Counted from the first letter of the stretch, positions 1 to 9,957 are shown. The stretch: 64,000 bases of DNA from Microcoleus sp. bin48.metabat.b7b8b9.023 (GCF_013299185.1 NZ_JAAFKG010000006.1:97156-161155); one strand, 5' to 3'. Notes: generated from the sequence alone by a model not told the origin. Numbers and translations are program-made.

Positions 1-365
1 AATTAGGTTCGTAGTGAGGACTTTAGTCCTTCTTAATTCCTAAAGATTAGACTTAAATTGTAAAAATAATTAGGTTCGTAGTGAGGACTTTAGTCCTTCT
101 TAATTCCTAAAGATTAGACTTAAATTGTAAAAATAATTAGGTTCGTAGTGAGGACTTTAGTCCTTCTTAATTCCTAAAGATTAGACTTAAATTGTAAAAA
201 CAATTAGGTTCGTAGTGAGGACTTTAGTCCTTCTTAATTCCTAAAGATTAGACTTAAATTGTAAAAATAATTAGGTTCGTAGTGAGGACTTTAGTCCTTC
301 TTAATTCCTAAAGATTAGACTTAAATTGTAAAAATAATTAGGTTCGTAGTGAGGACTTTAGTCCT
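1..365. repeat. Tandem array of a 67-bp unit
   Basis: Units begin at 1, 68, 135, 202, 269 and 336, giving five full copies and a partial sixth. Copies are almost identical; the clearest difference is a T-to-C change just before the fourth unit. Each unit carries a GGTTCGTAGTGAGGAC...GTCC core followed by an AT-rich stretch. The array runs off the left window edge, so its true length is unknown. There are no unique spacers, so it is not CRISPR. Confidence 0.95.
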
Positions 366-438
366 AAATTTTGATTAAAAAGACTTTTGCAATCTTGTCT
401 ATTAATCAAGAGAGGACTGAAGTCCTCACTACGAACCT
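341..438. repeat. Inverted repeat closing the 67-bp array
   Basis: The last array core (341-365) is matched by an inverted copy at 413-438 (AGGACTGAAGTCCTCACTACGAACCT), so the transcript could form a long hairpin. Related cores occur at 21897-21955, 21967-22006 and 27262-27284. It lies just beyond the 3' end of cheR and could act as a bidirectional terminator, which is inference. Confidence 0.85.
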
Positions 439-465
439 ATTTTATTAGAGTCGATATACTGAACA

Positions 466-1293
466 TCATCTCAATCGATAACATATACCTTTTTCAAATT
501 GCACCAGCTCAAAAGCAGGGTCAAGATTTACAGTTGTTTCTCCTCCCCCTAGGAATAAGTAGCCCTTGGGACGCAACACCCGCCGCACTCTTGCTAAAAT
601 CGATTGTTTGGTCTGAACATCAAAATATATTAAGACGTTTCGCAGAAAAATAATGTCCATTTGAGGCATCGATCCAAAGGGTTCTGTCAAGTTAATCTGG
701 CGAAATTCGATCGCCTTGCGGAGGTCTTCTTTAATCTGCCATTCCTTGCCACACTGCTGGAAGTATTTGTGTAACAATGCTGTTGGCAAACCCCGTACTA
801 CTTCGTGCTGCGCGTAGCATCCAGAATTTGCTCGCTTCAGCATGGCTGTAGAAATGTCGCTACCAAGTATTTGTACTTGATTTCTCGCTAACTGCGGAAA
901 GTATTCGCGCAGCAGCATCGCAATACTGTAGGGTTCTTGACCGCTGGAACAAGCAGCACACCAAATATTCAAAGTGCGCTCGCCCTGGATCTGTTTTAAC
1001 AATTCTGGCAATACTGATGTTTTTAATATCTCGAAGGGGTTGATATCTCGGAAAAAAAATGTCTCGTTGGTCATCATTGCTTCGACTGTCGATTCGTAAA
1101 GTTGGTTAAAACGTTGTTGTTTGATTTGTTTTAACTCTGCAACTAATCCGCTGATGGAGTTTGCTCCGGCTTCTTTAGCTACCATCCCTAAGCGCGATTC
1201 AACGAGGTACATTTTCTCTTCGGATAGGAATACGCCTGTGCGATCGTATACAAGTTTTCGGATGTAATCAAAATCTGCAATAGTTATCGGCAT
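466..1293 (-). CDS. cheR: CheR-type chemoreceptor glutamate methyltransferase
   Basis: This is a cytoplasmic S-adenosylmethionine-dependent methyltransferase of 275 aa, the usual CheR length. It would methylate glutamates of chemoreceptors for adaptation. The N-terminal helical domain (about 1-75) contains the family-typical stretch RTGVFLSEEKMYLVESRLG. The catalytic domain shows NETFFFRD, the SAM-binding stretch WCAACSSGQEPYS and FLRNVLIYFD, all hallmark CheR motifs. It is the last gene of a minus-strand cheA-cheW-cheR group but is separated from cheW by about 260 bp of short tandem repeats, so co-transcription is uncertain. Its likely substrate is the soluble receptor at 11491-13788, and CheB at 14966 would be its antagonist. 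Confidence 0.95.
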   Translation of the reverse strand: MPITIADFDYIRKLVYDRTGVFLSEEKMYLVESRLGMVAKEAGANSISGLVAELKQIKQQRFNQLYESTVEAMMTNETFFFRDINPFEILKTSVLPELLKQIQGERTLNIWCAACSSGQEPYSIAMLLREYFPQLARNQVQILGSDISTAMLKRANSGCYAQHEVVRGLPTALLHKYFQQCGKEWQIKEDLRKAIEFRQINLTEPFGSMPQMDIIFLRNVLIYFDVQTKQSILARVRRVLRPKGYLFLGGGETTVNLDPAFELVQFEKGICYRLR

Positions 1294-1314
1294 GGTAATT
1301 GAAGGAAGAAGGAA

Positions 1315-1556
1315 GAGTTGACAGTTGGCAGTTGACAGTTGGCAGTTGACAGTTGATAGTTGATAGTTGATAGTTGATAGTTAACAGAAGGAAGAGGGAA
1401 AAACAGTTATTCGTGTATCCCTGGCTAATGACTACTGTTAGCGAGAACTTAAGCTCGCACTAATGACTAAGGTTCGCGAGCAGAGACTAATAACTAATGA
1501 CTACTAACTAATGACTAATGACTAATGACTAATGACTAATGACTAATGACTGCTGA
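1315..1556. repeat. Heptamer-type tandem repeats between cheW and cheR
   Basis: About 1317-1382 is built from GTTGACAGTTGGCA/GTTGATA units and about 1488-1556 from TGACTAA heptamers. These resemble the short tandemly repeated repetitive sequences of filamentous cyanobacteria. Between them, 1440-1458 carries GCGAGAACTTAAGCTCGC, a motif that recurs at 32586-32610 and 49178-49200. No gene is seen here. Confidence 0.85.
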
Positions 1557-1991
1557 CTACTGACTGCTAAAATCTACAACTTTATCAACATCTAAAAATA
1601 GTAACAACTGCCCTTGTAGCTTGTACGCTCCTCGAATTAGCGGGCGTATTTTGCTGGTAAAAGTATCTGGAGGAGTTTCAAAATCAGCTTGAGATACTTC
1701 TAGGACATCTCCAATATCGTCAACTAACCAACTGACTGTTTCATCGCCAGTTCTCACTATCACATTTAAAGGCAATTGTTCCACAGGCCGATCGCACAAA
1801 TCCAACCGCCTCCGCAAATCAATCGCCGTGACAATTTGTCCCCTCAAGTTTATCAATCCGCCGACTACTGCGGGCGCTAGTGGCACTCGCGTCATCTCCT
1901 GATAGCGGATGATTTCTTGAACTTTCTCAACCTCTATGCCAAAAAATAAGCTGTCAACGAAAAACGTACAAAGTAGAGTTTCTTCAGGCAT
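1557..1991 (-). CDS. cheW: CheW coupling protein
   Basis: This 144-aa protein is a single CheW domain, the adaptor linking receptors to CheA. Visible family features are the N-terminal CTFFVDSLFFGIEVEKVQEI, the central VVGGLINLRGQIVTAIDLR and the late VVDDIGDVLEV-like strand (LVDDIGDVLEV). The start has an AAGGAAT ribosome-binding site about 10 nt upstream. It lies 15 bp downstream of cheA on the same strand, so the two are almost certainly co-transcribed. The 3' end runs straight into heptamer repeats. Confidence 0.95.
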   Translation of the reverse strand: MPEETLLCTFFVDSLFFGIEVEKVQEIIRYQEMTRVPLAPAVVGGLINLRGQIVTAIDLRRRLDLCDRPVEQLPLNVIVRTGDETVSWLVDDIGDVLEVSQADFETPPDTFTSKIRPLIRGAYKLQGQLLLFLDVDKVVDFSSQ

Positions 1992-2006
1992 TGTTTAATT
2001 ATTCCT

Positions 2007-4361
2007 TTAATAGCCCGAGCTGGTGCTTGCTAACATCTGCTCGACTCCGAATAAATTGTTGTTAATTACTGCATCAACATCGAGGATTTCGGTAACTTGA
2101 CCCTGAATTACAGCACAATATGAAATTCCTGCTTGAGTAGCTGCACCTTTAATGTCGATCGCCTGTTCTACAATATCCAGGATGCGATCGACTACCAGAC
2201 CGACTTGGTGTTCTGAGCCGATCGACACTACGACTAACGGCAGTTTATCATCTGCTGCGCGCGATCGCCCGTCCAGACCGTTGGGCCCCCAATCAGCCGA
2301 CTCACTGCCGCTACCAAACACCGCCGTCAAATAAATCACCGGCATAATTTGGTTGCGGTACTGCACCACATTCTGCTTCCCGACTCGCTCCAAAAGATGG
2401 CGGGGAAACTCTTCTAAGCGACAAACTCGCGATAGGTGAATCGCCATCCGCCGAAAGTCTGGGCCCTGAAATACTAGCAACTGTTGTGGAGGTTCTGAAG
2501 ATTCCCGGCGGCTGTTTTCGTCAGCTAAAATCGCCTTTTCCTGAGCCTCCGTCATGTGGGTTTTCTGAGCAATCCCGTGCACATCCAAAATCAAAGCAAC
2601 TTTACCGTCGCCCATAATAGTTGCTCCGGCAAAACAAGCTAGAGATTTTAGTTGTTTTCCTAAAGGCTTAACCACAATTTCTTGCGTGTCGTTGATGGCA
2701 TCTACCACCAACCCAAAAGGTTTGTCTGTCGCTTGCACTACTACAATATTCAAAGCCTCATCTCTGTCGAATTGCGATTTTTTGCTGTTTTCTACAATTC
2801 CTGTTTCTAACTGCAATTCCCGGTTCAAATAAATCAGCGGCAGCAGTCGCCCCCGCAACCTATATACTGGGGTTCCGTGAAACATTTCGATTTTTTTTAT
2901 TTGTTCTCCTTCCAAGCGCATCAGTTCTAGCAAATTGACTTGAGGAATTGCGTAGCGATCGCCTCCGGTAGTAATAATTAATGTCGGAATAATCGCCAGA
3001 GTTAAAGGAATTTTTAACTTAAAAGTTGTGCCTTTACCGACTTGACTTTGAACGTCGATCGTGCCGCTAATTTTTTCTATATGTGTTTGCACAACGTCCA
3101 TCCCCACTCCCCTACCGGAGATATTGGTGATTTTTTCGGCGGTTGAGAAACTGGGCATGAAAATTAAATTTAGGGCTTCGCGATCGCTCAGTTTAGCTGC
3201 ATCAATAGCAGAAAACATTCCTTTTTGCACTGCCTTACTTTTAATCCGATCTGGATCGATTCCCCCGCCGTCATCGGAGATTTCTATGTTTACCTGACCG
3301 CTTTCGTGATAGGCTCGCAGTAGCAGTTTACCGAAGGCGGGCTTGCCTTTGGCGACTCGCACTTCTGATGTTTCAATGCCGTGATCGAGGCAGTTACGGA
3401 CTAAGTGAGTTAGCGGATTGGCGATCGCCTCAATTAAGGTTTTGTCTAATTCTGTTTCTTCGCCTTCCATTTCTAACTGTACTTGTTTGCCCAAGGCGAA
3501 TGCTGTGTCGCGCACTACCCGGGGGAATTTGTTCCAGATAGTGCGAATTGGCTGCATTCTGGTCTTCATTACTCCTTCTTGCAGTTCGGAAGTAACTAAG
3601 TTTAAGCGGCTGGATACTGATTTTAATGTATCGTCATTTTGGGTGTTTGCTGTTTGGGTATTGGCAAATTCTAAGATTTGGTTGCGGCACAAAACGAGTT
3701 CGCCTACTAAGTTCATTAGTTTGTCCAGCAAGCCGACATCTACTCGGATTGCAGTATCGGAAATTTTGAATTTGTCACCCTCGGTATCCGCAGCATTTAC
3801 CTGTTGGCTGGTAGTATTGGTAGCAGAGGGAATTAGCAATTGCTCGATCGACAATAAAGCATCTGCATACAAATGTTCTCGTGTCAACTCTGACTTTTCC
3901 GGTTCCTCGATCGCAACTTCTGGAGTTACTGAGTTGGATTGGGCGATCGCACTCGGTGACAATTCAGATGCAGTACCGCCGGATTCTTGGAGTTGCAAAA
4001 GTCGATCGAGCAATGCGGTGTGGGCGATAGGGCTTTCTTCTCCCGTCTTTTCCAGGGCTTCCATGTGCGATCGTACCGCGTCGATTGTCTCCAGCAAAGC
4101 GCTAGTAATATCGGGAGTCATCGTCAAAGTGCGATCGCGCAAGAGGCTGAGCAAATTTTCTCCTGCGTGCGCCACAGACTCCAGTTTTTCCACCCCCAAA
4201 AAACCGCTATTGCCTTTAATCGTGTGCAAACCGCGGTAAATCCGATTCATCACCTCTCTATCGGCATCATTTTTTTCTAAAGCTACTAAATCCTCCTCAA
4301 TTTGGTTTAGGTATTCGTAGCCTTCAATCAGAAATTCCTTTACATCTTCATCAATTTCCAT
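2007..4361 (-). CDS. cheA: CheA chemotaxis histidine kinase with two CheW domains
   Basis: This 784-aa chemotaxis kinase autophosphorylates on an HPt histidine and passes phosphate to CheY and CheB. Domains in order: HPt at about 5-105 with H46 in LHTIKGNSGFLG; dimerization helices near 205 (GLLDKLMNLVGELV); an HATPase domain with NCLDHGIE, DDGGGID and GRGVGMDVV; a CheW-like regulatory domain; and a second C-terminal CheW-like domain from about 620. No receiver domain is fused. The start at 4361 is chosen because it has an AAGGA site and begins at the HPt domain. A longer frame to 4460 would run into an inverted-repeat element and adds non-conserved residues. Confidence 0.94.
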   Translation of the reverse strand: MEIDEDVKEFLIEGYEYLNQIEEDLVALEKNDADREVMNRIYRGLHTIKGNSGFLGVEKLESVAHAGENLLSLLRDRTLTMTPDITSALLETIDAVRSHMEALEKTGEESPIAHTALLDRLLQLQESGGTASELSPSAIAQSNSVTPEVAIEEPEKSELTREHLYADALLSIEQLLIPSATNTTSQQVNAADTEGDKFKISDTAIRVDVGLLDKLMNLVGELVLCRNQILEFANTQTANTQNDDTLKSVSSRLNLVTSELQEGVMKTRMQPIRTIWNKFPRVVRDTAFALGKQVQLEMEGEETELDKTLIEAIANPLTHLVRNCLDHGIETSEVRVAKGKPAFGKLLLRAYHESGQVNIEISDDGGGIDPDRIKSKAVQKGMFSAIDAAKLSDREALNLIFMPSFSTAEKITNISGRGVGMDVVQTHIEKISGTIDVQSQVGKGTTFKLKIPLTLAIIPTLIITTGGDRYAIPQVNLLELMRLEGEQIKKIEMFHGTPVYRLRGRLLPLIYLNRELQLETGIVENSKKSQFDRDEALNIVVVQATDKPFGLVVDAINDTQEIVVKPLGKQLKSLACFAGATIMGDGKVALILDVHGIAQKTHMTEAQEKAILADENSRRESSEPPQQLLVFQGPDFRRMAIHLSRVCRLEEFPRHLLERVGKQNVVQYRNQIMPVIYLTAVFGSGSESADWGPNGLDGRSRAADDKLPLVVVSIGSEHQVGLVVDRILDIVEQAIDIKGAATQAGISYCAVIQGQVTEILDVDAVINNNLFGVEQMLASTSSGY

Positions 4362-4403
4362 CGAGCCAGTTCCTTGTTCATCGGTTTGACGCTGGATTAA
4401 AAT

Positions 4404-4527
4404 AGGGTGCATCTGGTTTTGGCAAATATATCCGTAGGGGCGAAGCATGACCGCAGTCAATATGAGATGATAACTAATAACTTATATGCGGTCATGCTTC
4501 GCCCTCTTCAAAAACCAAATGCACCCT
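4404..4527. repeat. Imperfect inverted-repeat element upstream of cheA
   Basis: The left arm starts AGGGTGCATCTGGTTTTGG and ends GGGCGAAGCATGACCGCA (to 4455). The right arm (4487-4527) is its reverse complement with a shortened middle. The arms enclose about 30 bp. The element overlaps the spurious 5' extension of the cheA reading frame and probably forms a long hairpin in the leader. Confidence 0.85.
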
Positions 4528-5098
4528 TAAAATAAATTATCGAATAGTTAAAAACTGTAGTGCGCCCCAGTCAGTGGATTTTAGATTTTAGATTTTAGAT
4601 GGACTCCTCTAGATCGATCTGGGAGCTTGAACTATTGTCTAAAATTTTGAGTTCGACCCTCGTGAGTGTACGTGGCACGGTAGCCGTTATTGGGCGGGAT
4701 CAGCTTTATTCGCGATCGTGCGATCGTAGCTAAATCATTGCCAACTTGACCTCACAAGTATACTATATCTATACGAATTAGCAAAAATTATTAACATCGC
4801 AGCCCCGCAGTCGTGTTTTTGAACTCTGGCAACAAAAAATCTGTATCAGGGTTTACCGCACCAACTGCCAAGGAAAATGCACGACTTACACACTCTTAGC
4901 GCGCTCAAACCCCGTTTCTTCCTAAATGCCTGTCCCCAAACCTCTTATTTATCGTATAAACCGGGTTTATTTAGCCAGCGATCGGATAGAAGCTGGCAGA
5001 ATAAATGAATATAATTTTTCTGGATTGTTACCTCCCAAGCTTTTTTTTGATAACTTCTGAAGTATACATAAATTTCGTCACTTTTCCACCTACAGAAA
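4528..5098. other. Intergenic region between cheA and the hybrid kinase
   Basis: These 571 bp separate divergent genes. They contain a TTTTAGA repeat at about 4577-4600, several GCGATCGT/CGATCG motifs near 4710-4730, and AT-rich stretches that probably hold promoters for cheA and for the kinase at 5099. No convincing gene or RNA was recognised. Confidence 0.6.
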
Positions 5099-8056
5099 AT
5101 GCTAGAACAAATAGAACAAGCGCAACAAAGATTCAACGTCCTCGATCGCGTTCCCATCGGATTGTGCGTGATCGCTCGCGATTTTACCGTGCTGTTTTGG
5201 AACCGGACACTAGAGCAGTGGACAAAGCTGCTCAAAAAAGAAATAATCGGAACTAACCTAAAAACTCACTTTCCCCAACTCGAAGAACCTAAATATCAAA
5301 CTCGCTTAAAACAAGTATTTAACAATGGCTTGCCTACCGTATTTTCTCCGCAACTACACCAGTCCCTGATTTCATCAAATTTACCCAACGGCAAACCGAG
5401 AATTCACAACACAAACGTCACTCCCATACCAGCCATCAAAGGAGAAGGTTTTTATGCTTTAATCGCGGTTCAAGATGTTTCCGAAGTAACGCAGCGCATC
5501 CAAACCTATCAGCAAGAAATTAAACACCGATTAGTAATAGAAGAAGAACTTAAACGCGCCACAACTGACGCCGAAGCTGCCAACCGAGCCAAAAGTGAAT
5601 TTTTGGCAATGATGAGCCACGAAATCCGCACGCCGATGAACGGAGTCATCGGCATGACTGAGCTGTTGCTAGATACGCAACTTTCGCCAAACCAGCGCAA
5701 TTTTGTGAATACAATTCGTACCAGCGGCGATTCTTTGCTGGCAATTATTAACGACATTCTCGACTTTTCTAAGATAGAAGCAGGCAAGCTGGATTTAGAA
5801 CAAGAACCGTTTAATCTCAGAAACTGTGTCGAAGAAGCTTTAGATTTAGTCGCGATGAAAGCTGCGGAAAAACAGCTAGACTTAGCTTGCGAATTGGATG
5901 CCAGTGTTCCCGCCTTCCTGTACGGAGATGTCACCAGACTTCGCCAAATATTGATAAATTTGCTCGGCAATGCTACCAAATTTACCGAAGCAGGTGAAGT
6001 GGTAGTTAAAGTAACAGCAAAACCCATTGCTGATACTGCTGTAGAAGTTACGCAAACTAACTCAATTTCTCAGGTAAACATTAGGCTCGATAGCGAAGAA
6101 TCCAGTCAAAAACCTGCTTTAAATTCTTCTGTATCAGATTCGGATGCTGCCGATTCTAAATCTCTAGAACCATCAGAAATTAGTAACTACGAAATTCAAT
6201 TTATTGTGAGGGATACAGGCATCGGAATTTCGCCCGATCGCAAAAACATACTATTTAGAGCCTTCAGTCAAGTTGACAGTTCCACAACTCGCAAATATGG
6301 CGGTACTGGCTTGGGCTTAGCCATCAGCAAACGCCTCAGCGAAATCATGGGCGGCACTATGTGGGTAGAAAGCGAAATCGGCAAAGGTTCTAAATTTTCT
6401 TTTAGCATCAAAGCTCAGCCAGCACCGGCTAATGAAGAAATATTAAACCTGAATGTACCCCAGCCTCAACTAGCAGGTTTGCGACTGCTGCTAGTTGACG
6501 ACAATCCCACAAACCGCAAAATTCTTACCCTGCAAGCTATGTCTTGGGGAATGGTTGTCCGCGCAGCAAAATCTGGCGCGCAAGCGCTGAAAGTGCTGCA
6601 ATATGAAACTATGTTTGACATAGCGATTCTAGACTTTCATATGCCAGAAATGGACGGCATTACTTTAGCTGAAAAAATTCGAGAATTTCCTCAAGGTAAA
6701 AATTTACCTTTAATGATTTTGAGTTCTGGGGGGAGGCCATCTCGCCGCGAAGTTCAAGGGCGAGTTGAATTCGCAGCTTTTGTATACAAACCAATTAAGC
6801 AAGCACAGCTCCATGAAGTTTTGCTTCGCATCTTGGGCGGGGAATGCAGCACAATTCAACCGTGTTTTTCGCAGCCTCAATTTAATTCACAATTAGCCGA
6901 AACACTGCCTTTGAAAATGCTGTTGGTAGACGATGTAGAACTCAATCAAATGGTAGCAGGGCAGATGTTGCAGAAGTTAGGTTACAGTGCAGATTTTGCC
7001 AGCAGCGGACAAGCAGCTTTGGATGCTTTGGAGCGTTCGGAATACGATATTGTGTTTATGGATATGCAGATGCCAGAAATGGACGGTTTGGAAACTACTC
7101 GCCTGATCCGCCAGCGATTTTCGGGAAATTTAATATTAGAAAATTCTGCTCCAGAATCTGGATTTTCTGCAACAGACGAGCCATCTCCCAATCCAAAATC
7201 GACTTCTCCTTGGATTGTGGCGATGACGGCTAATGCGATGCAGGGCGATCGCGAACTTTGTTTAGATGCTGGCATGAATGATTATATCAGTAAGCCGGTG
7301 CGAGTCCAGGCCATAGTTCAGGCGATCGCGCAGTACGATCGACAAACCGGGCGATCCAAATCCTATTCAGAGCTTAACAATTGGCAGACTCAGCCGACAG
7401 ACTCTACTTCCCAAGCTCAGCCTGGAAACGAAATCAAAAATGTTGCACCCGCAGTTGATGAAACTGCGTTGGAAGAGTTAAAGCATTTAATCGCCCGCGC
7501 AGGTGTTTTGATTTCACAAATTGAAGCTGGAAGTCAATCGGGAGTCGCAAATCTTCCTCCTAATTCTGGGGAAATTGTAGCGGGTACTAATAACATTAAA
7601 TTTCCGACTTTACCTGCTGTGACATATCCCAACTTAGAGGCAGAAAACTCCCCAACTTTACAGCCAGCAGCACCGCAAAATTTTCTACCGGAAACAGCAC
7701 AATCGGAAATAGAATTGCCGCCTCTTGACAGTCAAACTTTTGAAGAATTGACGGAGTTATTGGGAGAAGAAGCTGAAGAATTTTGGATCGAGCTAGTAGA
7801 GAAATTTTTGGAAGTTGCACCGCCAAAATTGCAGGAACTCGCCGATGCTGTCAATCAATTGAATGCTCCCGCAATTAAAGCCTCGGCTCACGCTCTTAGA
7901 GGTGCTTGTACGACAGTCGGAGCCATGCCTTTGTTTCAATTGTGCGCGCAGCTCGAAGAGATGGCCCGGAAGAAAACTCTCTCAGGTAGCGAGGTTCTGA
8001 TGTGCAAAATTGCAGCCGAATATCAGCGGGTAAAAGCGGCTTTGCCATCTAGTTGA
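5099..8056 (+). CDS. Hybrid histidine kinase (PAS-HisKA-HATPase-REC-REC-HPt)
   Basis: This soluble 985-aa hybrid sensor kinase has a complete internal phosphorelay, as in BarA/ArcB-type proteins. A PAS-like sensor occupies about 15-130, followed by a coiled coil. HisKA has H174 in [12 protein letters not shown]. The HATPase shows DTGIGISPD and [13 protein letters not shown]. The first receiver (about 460-580) has phosphoacceptor context [12 protein letters not shown]. The second (about 606-745) has [13 protein letters not shown]-terminal HPt (about 880-985) has its histidine in SAHALRGAC. No transmembrane segment is seen, so it probably senses a cytoplasmic or PAS-bound signal. It sits between two che gene groups, so a role in motility signalling is plausible but unproven. 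Confidence 0.93.
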   Translation: MLEQIEQAQQRFNVLDRVPIGLCVIARDFTVLFWNRTLEQWTKLLKKEIIGTNLKTHFPQLEEPKYQTRLKQVFNNGLPTVFSPQLHQSLISSNLPNGKPRIHNTNVTPIPAIKGEGFYALIAVQDVSEVTQRIQTYQQEIKHRLVIEEELKRATTDAEAANRAKSEFLAMMSHEIRTPMNGVIGMTELLLDTQLSPNQRNFVNTIRTSGDSLLAIINDILDFSKIEAGKLDLEQEPFNLRNCVEEALDLVAMKAAEKQLDLACELDASVPAFLYGDVTRLRQILINLLGNATKFTEAGEVVVKVTAKPIADTAVEVTQTNSISQVNIRLDSEESSQKPALNSSVSDSDAADSKSLEPSEISNYEIQFIVRDTGIGISPDRKNILFRAFSQVDSSTTRKYGGTGLGLAISKRLSEIMGGTMWVESEIGKGSKFSFSIKAQPAPANEEILNLNVPQPQLAGLRLLLVDDNPTNRKILTLQAMSWGMVVRAAKSGAQALKVLQYETMFDIAILDFHMPEMDGITLAEKIREFPQGKNLPLMILSSGGRPSRREVQGRVEFAAFVYKPIKQAQLHEVLLRILGGECSTIQPCFSQPQFNSQLAETLPLKMLLVDDVELNQMVAGQMLQKLGYSADFASSGQAALDALERSEYDIVFMDMQMPEMDGLETTRLIRQRFSGNLILENSAPESGFSATDEPSPNPKSTSPWIVAMTANAMQGDRELCLDAGMNDYISKPVRVQAIVQAIAQYDRQTGRSKSYSELNNWQTQPTDSTSQAQPGNEIKNVAPAVDETALEELKHLIARAGVLISQIEAGSQSGVANLPPNSGEIVAGTNNIKFPTLPAVTYPNLEAENSPTLQPAAPQNFLPETAQSEIELPPLDSQTFEELTELLGEEAEEFWIELVEKFLEVAPPKLQELADAVNQLNAPAIKASAHALRGACTTVGAMPLFQLCAQLEEMARKKTLSGSEVLMCKIAAEYQRVKAALPSS

Positions 8057-8062
8057 TTGATA

Positions 8063-8169
8063 TATAGCGGTTTTCAGAAAGATGAGGTATGTTGTTGGGA
8101 TGCGAGCCCTCTTAGTTTAATGGTTATACAAGCTGTCAGTCATACCTCACTTTTTTGAGAAAGGCTATA
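8063..8169 (-). repeat. 107-bp inverted-repeat element, copy 1
   Basis: This copy is the reverse complement of the copy at 8472-8578. It ends in TATAGCGGTTTT and GAAAGGCTATA and contains AAAGATGAGGTA near one end and GTGAGGTA (inverted) near the other. Relatives lie at 21298-21406 and, with a replaced centre, 20337-20459. It encodes no protein and resembles a miniature mobile element. Confidence 0.85.
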
Positions 8170-8256
8170 GCAGAAGGAAGTTCGGCAACGGATTTATTTG
8201 TAGCATCTCAATGAGTCAATCGTGGACGCAAGTATCACAATACTTAAAGGTTTTTT

Positions 8257-8300
8257 AGGTACGTTGTTGCGCTTGAGCGCTCAAGCGCAACAACGTACCT
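8257..8300. repeat. Perfect 44-bp palindrome
   Basis: AGGTACGTTGTTGCGCTTGA continues into its own reverse complement around a GAGCGCTC centre, giving 22-bp arms with no loop. It is followed by a T-run. The arm sequence ACGTTGTTG(G/C)GCTT is shared with the hairpins at 37901-37970 and 45138-45207 and with one end of the 107-bp element. As RNA it could act as a terminator. Confidence 0.9.
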
Positions 8301-8471
8301 TTTTTAAAGTGCCACTTGTCTCCAGGAGTGTGAGCGTAAAAAGCAAAAATGATTGACAAAAGCAACCCGATATGATGTGTCGGTGGCGCGGGACGATCGA
8401 TCGCCCGTTTTCCGCAAAATCTTCAACATTTAGGCCATTTAGCCAATTGCGAAAATTTAAAATTTCTGACA

Positions 8472-8578
8472 TATAGCCTTTCTCAAAAAGATGAGGTATG
8501 GCTGACAGCTTACATAACCGCTGAAATCAAGAGGGCTGAAGCCCAACAACGTACCTCATCTTTGTGAAAACCGCTATA
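8472..8578 (+). repeat. 107-bp inverted-repeat element, copy 2
   Basis: It starts TATAGCCTTTCTCAAAAAGA and ends GTGAAAACCGCTATA. The right half carries GAGGGCTGAAGCCCAACAAC followed by GTACCTCATC. It is inverted relative to copy 1, 300 bp away, and the two flank the 44-bp palindrome at 8257-8300. The rest of the 788-bp gap 8057-8844 holds no supported gene. Confidence 0.88.
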
Positions 8579-8844
8579 ATCTGATAGAATTCTCAACACG
8601 ATCTCAATAGCAACGTGACGGCTCAATTGCTAACTTTTCAGATACTGTAACAAATTACCAGTATAAAAAGTTACAAATCATCCGTTCAGTTGCTGAGTTA
8701 AATGCTCAATACTCTATTGAGTAGGAGATTATAAAGTTGTTAAAAATAATCAGAGTGCGATCGATCTACAGTAAACTCATCCATTTCAACGCAGAAATTC
8801 AATCTGCTTCTGAGTGAGAACTGGATGCTATTTTCACAATAATT

Positions 8845-9933
8845 ATGATTAGTGCTGACTTTAGAATAAACTCGCAAACGACGCCTCAAATTCTGATCGT
8901 CGATGACGAAGCAACCCAGCAGCTATTTACCCGCCGGATTATGGAAAAAGAAGGCTACCGGGTAATTGAGGCATCAAACGGACAAGAATGTTTGGACATT
9001 TGTCAAGAAACTCTCCCAGATATTGTCCTATTGGATGCGATGATGCCTGTAATGGACGGTTTTACTTGCTGCGCTCAACTCCAGGCTAATCCCCAAACGC
9101 AAAAAATTCCGGTGCTGATGATTACAGCACTAGATGACAAAAAATCTGTCAATCAAGCTTTTGAAGTAGGAGCAACAGATTATGTGACGAAGCCGATTCA
9201 CTGGCCAGTGCTGATTCAGCGAGTGCGGCGCTTGATTCAACAGTCTCAACTTTACCGGCAGTTGATGGAAAGCCAAGAGAAAACTCAAAAATTATTACTG
9301 AATATTTTACCAGAGTCGATCGCACTCCGGCTCCAAGAGGAATCAACCCCAGACTTGGTAATTGCCGATCACTTCCCCAATGTCAGCGTCTTATTTGCTG
9401 ATATGGTAGGCTTTACCAAGCTTGCCTCAGAAATGCCTCCTATTGAATTAATTGTCAAACTCAATTCTATTTTCTCAGAATTTGACCAGCTAACTCAGGA
9501 ATACGGGTTAGAAAAAATTAAGACTATTGGGGATGGCTATATGGTAGCATCTGGATTGCCCATCCTCCGGGACGATCATGCTGACGCGATCGTGCAAATG
9601 GCCCTAGCCATGCAGCAAGCTATGACGCGGCTAAACACACAAACAAAAGAATTTCACAGCCTGCGAATTGGCATTCACTCCGGGCCTGTGGTTGCAGGGG
9701 TCATCGGAACTAAAAAGTTTAGTTACGACCTTTGGGGCGACACGGTAAACACGGCAAGCCGCATGGAACAATATAGTTTTCCCGGCTGCATTCAAGTGAC
9801 AGAAGACACTTACAAGCAGTTGTCCAAAAAACATTTGTTTGCAGAAAGAGGAATGATTGATGTTAAAGGCAAAGGTAAGATGAAAACTTACCTCTTAGAT
9901 TGTTCAGAAAATCTCAACAGATGTACTGCATAA
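8845..9933 (+). CDS. Receiver-class III adenylate cyclase response regulator
   Basis: This 362-aa cytoplasmic protein joins a receiver domain to a class III nucleotide cyclase domain. The receiver (about 14-130) keeps the acidic pair LIVDDE, the phosphoacceptor in VLLDAMMPVMDG and the conserved lysine in DYVTKP. A short helix links to the cyclase (about 180-350), with metal-binding aspartates in LFADMVGFTK and TIGDGYM and the transition-state N/R in VNTASRM. Substrate-defining positions are Lys in EKIKTIGDGY and Asp in SYDLWGD, the adenylate (not guanylate) pattern, so cAMP is the likely product. A phosphorelay, possibly from the adjacent hybrid kinase, would control it. Confidence 0.92.
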   Translation: MISADFRINSQTTPQILIVDDEATQQLFTRRIMEKEGYRVIEASNGQECLDICQETLPDIVLLDAMMPVMDGFTCCAQLQANPQTQKIPVLMITALDDKKSVNQAFEVGATDYVTKPIHWPVLIQRVRRLIQQSQLYRQLMESQEKTQKLLLNILPESIALRLQEESTPDLVIADHFPNVSVLFADMVGFTKLASEMPPIELIVKLNSIFSEFDQLTQEYGLEKIKTIGDGYMVASGLPILRDDHADAIVQMALAMQQAMTRLNTQTKEFHSLRIGIHSGPVVAGVIGTKKFSYDLWGDTVNTASRMEQYSFPGCIQVTEDTYKQLSKKHLFAERGMIDVKGKGKMKTYLLDCSENLNRCTA

Positions 9934-9957
9934 TATCAATTCCGGTATTACCGTCAG

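Noticed and set aside
1-365. CRISPR array
   Set aside because: The whole 67-bp unit is repeated, including the part that would be spacer, and no cas genes are near.
3418-4239. Long plus-strand frame opposite cheA
   Set aside because: It is a shadow of the real cheA gene on the other strand, with no ribosome-binding site or family pattern.
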